A stretch of 7,394 bases of DNA. Origin: Neisseriaceae bacterium. GTDB taxonomy: Bacteria > Pseudomonadota > Gammaproteobacteria > Burkholderiales > Neisseriaceae. Shown here piece after piece: positions 6,239 to 7,394 of the stretch (the stretch's first letter is position 1; the number at the start of each line of letters is the position of its first letter). The notes beneath the pieces are model-generated. The model saw nothing but the letters and a program-made list of their open reading frames with translations. It did not search any database and had not been told where the DNA came from. The position numbers were made by a program, and so were the translations under genes. The stretch covers positions 1 to 7,394 of the forward strand of contig JASLDB010000192.1 of the NCBI GenBank assembly GCA_030151665.1, given 5' to 3'.

Positions 6239-7183
6239 ATGGATATCCTTTTTTACAGTAAGAACGAAGAACAACCTGAGCTTTGGCTAAATGGCATTCA
6301 TAAAAGGCTGCCCCAAGCCAAATGCCGCCTTTGGCAAGAACAAGATCAGGCTCATGCTGATTATGCTTTGGTTTGGTTACCACCTTATCAAATGCTAGCC
6401 AACCGCACTGACCTCAAAGGAATATTCTCTCTTGGCGCAGGTGTTGATGCCATCTTACAGCAAGAACTTAAGCAGCCAGGCACGCTACCTCATGGTGTGC
6501 CAATCATGAGATTAGAAGATGCTGGCATGGGTGAACAAATGGCAGATTATGCATTGGCACGGGTTTTACATTACTTTCGCCAAATAGATGACTACCAAGC
6601 ACAACAGCAACAAGGCATCTGGAAAGCATTAACACCTTACAATAAACAAGATTTTATCATTGGTATTTTAGGTGCAGGCGCTTTGGGTAAAAGTGTCGCC
6701 CTAGCCTGCCAACAGCATGGTTTTCAGACTCGAGTCTGGAGTCGCAGCCCCAAATCATGGTCTGGCATCCAAAGTTTTGTAGGCCAAGAACAATTGCCTA
6801 CTTTTTTACACAACTGCCAAGTATTGATTAATCTACTGCCCAATACCCCACAAACTATCGGCATCTTAAATCAAGCAACATTATCACTGCTACCTAAAGG
6901 GGCTTTTTTAATTAACATTGCCCGCGGTGCTCACTTAGTGGATGCAGATTTAATCAGTGCCCTCTTTTCAGGGCAAATCAAAGCAGCCACATTGGATGTT
7001 TTCCACCAAGAGCCACTGGATCTAGAACACCCATTCTGGTCACACCCCCATATCACCATCACCCCACATGTTTCAGCACCCACTATCATTGATGCCGCCC
7101 TAGATAGCATTGTTGCCAATATTCTGCGCATAGAATCTGGTGACAAACCCACTGGCATTGTCGATCAATATCGAGGCTATTAA
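6239..7183 (+). CDS. ghrA: Glyoxylate/hydroxypyruvate reductase A (D-2-hydroxyacid dehydrogenase family)
   Basis: 314 aa, close to the 312 aa of Escherichia coli GhrA, which it resembles along its whole length. The enzyme reduces glyoxylate to glycolate and hydroxypyruvate to glycerate with NADPH in the cytoplasm. Motifs include DYALVWLPP (41-49), SLGAGVDAIL (64-73), RLEDAGMGEQMADYA (91-105), the dinucleotide loop GILGAGALG (142-150), WSRS (167-170, compatible with NADPH use), LINLLPNTPQTIGI (196-209), and the catalytic set Arg229 (NIARG), Glu258 (HQEPL) and His277 (TPHVSA). It ends in ARGY-like YRGY, as in GhrA. I use the ATG at 6239, which gives the MDI-FY start and has GAGCGAG just upstream. 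The open frame extends upstream to 6119 within the methyltransferase gene, but that part is not conserved. The substrate range could differ from the E. coli enzyme. Confidence 0.92.
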   Translation: MDILFYSKNEEQPELWLNGIHKRLPQAKCRLWQEQDQAHADYALVWLPPYQMLANRTDLKGIFSLGAGVDAILQQELKQPGTLPHGVPIMRLEDAGMGEQMADYALARVLHYFRQIDDYQAQQQQGIWKALTPYNKQDFIIGILGAGALGKSVALACQQHGFQTRVWSRSPKSWSGIQSFVGQEQLPTFLHNCQVLINLLPNTPQTIGILNQATLSLLPKGAFLINIARGAHLVDADLISALFSGQIKAATLDVFHQEPLDLEHPFWSHPHITITPHVSAPTIIDAALDSIVANILRIESGDKPTGIVDQYRGY

Positions 7184-7286
7184 CTAACACCAAGCCCAAA
7201 ACAAACATTTTGATCCATCAAATAAAATTTAATTAATATAAAAATCAATGCAATAAAATAAAACAATCATTCACCCCTAAAAAAAC

Positions 7287-7314
7287 TTGCAAAGATGGAA
7301 AAACTCAGTATAAT
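7287..7314 (+). promoter_or_regulatory. Predicted tRNA promoter
   Basis: A -35-like TTGCAA (7287-7292), a 16-bp spacer and a perfect -10 TATAAT (7309-7314) precede the tRNA. Transcription would start near 7321, leaving a leader of about 15 nt. That leader contains CTCT-CAAA-AGAG (7321-7332), a possible 4-bp hairpin just before the mature 5' end. The rest of the gap after ghrA (7184-7286) is AT-rich and shows no gene and no convincing terminator. Confidence 0.75.
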
Positions 7315-7335
7315 ACGAACCTCTCAAAAGAGAAC

Positions 7336-7394
7336 GGCGAATTAGCTCAGTCGGTTAGAGCAGAGGAATCATAATCCTTGTGTCCGGGGTTCGA
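7336..7394 (+). tRNA. tRNA with anticodon CAU, probably elongator tRNA-Met; 3' part beyond window
   Basis: Visible in order are the 5' acceptor strand GGCGAAT, the D arm GCTC/GAGC with the AGTCGGTTA loop, an anticodon stem GAGGA/TCCTT around the 7-nt loop ATCATAA, a 5-nt variable loop, T-stem strand CGGGG and the start of the T loop, TTCGA. The anticodon is CAT at 7370-7372. The paired first base G, unlike the mispaired C of initiator tRNA, and the absence of three G-C pairs in the anticodon stem exclude tRNA-fMet. A CAU tRNA could also be the lysidine-modified tRNA-Ile2; the overall sequence resembles the Neisseria elongator tRNA-Met as I recall it. The last ~18 nt, including the 3' acceptor strand, are outside the window. 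Confidence 0.9.

Noticed and set aside
7209..7222. TTTGAT-CC-ATCAAA inverted repeat after ghrA as a terminator
   Set aside because: The stem is short and AT-rich with an impossibly tight loop unless shortened to 5 bp, and no uridine run follows it.
1..7394. Mobile element, CRISPR array, phage or defence system
   Set aside because: All long frames are explained by housekeeping genes, and I see no array of spaced repeats, transposase motifs or terminal repeats.

Overview
The window is ordinary bacterial chromosome: the front of a division and cell-wall (dcw) gene cluster read leftward, a divergent two-gene unit read rightward, and the 5' part of a tRNA gene at the right edge. The encoded MraZ, RsmH, FtsL, FtsI/PBP2 and MurE proteins resemble what I recall of their Neisseria homologues. 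FtsI begins with an MLIK-EYKP-ML pattern, and its active-site motifs fall at the residue numbers used for gonococcal PBP2. I therefore infer a betaproteobacterium of the Neisseriaceae. The sequence looks fairly AT-rich (low to mid 40s % GC by eye), and I found no exact copy of a known Neisseriaceae DNA uptake sequence, so a genus other than Neisseria is likely; I cannot name it.

Leftward unit (4872 down to 1): a sigma70-type promoter with TTGACC, a 17-bp spacer and TATAGT is followed by three GTGGG boxes at exact 10-bp spacing, the expected MraZ operator. Then come mraZ, rsmH, ftsL, ftsI and murE. The genes are tightly packed: ATGA overlap for mraZ/rsmH, 8-nt overlap for rsmH/ftsL, a 1-nt gap for ftsL/ftsI and a 16-nt gap for ftsI/murE. 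murE runs off the left edge with about 454 codons present. Together they encode a transcriptional autoregulator, a 16S rRNA methyltransferase, two septal divisome membrane proteins and a cytoplasmic peptidoglycan precursor ligase.

Divergent intergenic region (4786-5070, 285 bp): it holds the mraZ promoter and operator, a 7-bp inverted repeat overlapping the mraZ -35 box, a second imperfect inverted repeat, and a candidate -10 box for the rightward unit. I see no credible gene in it.

Rightward unit: a MidA/NDUFAF7-type SAM-dependent methyltransferase, then after 22 nt a GhrA-type glyoxylate/hydroxypyruvate reductase. An AT-rich gap of about 150 bp with a good tRNA promoter leads to a tRNA with anticodon CAU, cut off by the window edge in its T loop.

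I see no mobile element, CRISPR array, phage gene, broken gene or unknown gene system. The points most worth a second look are the in-register MraZ boxes that may reach the mraZ ribosome binding site, the PBP2 residues at positions linked to beta-lactam susceptibility in gonococci, and the apparent lack of uptake sequences.
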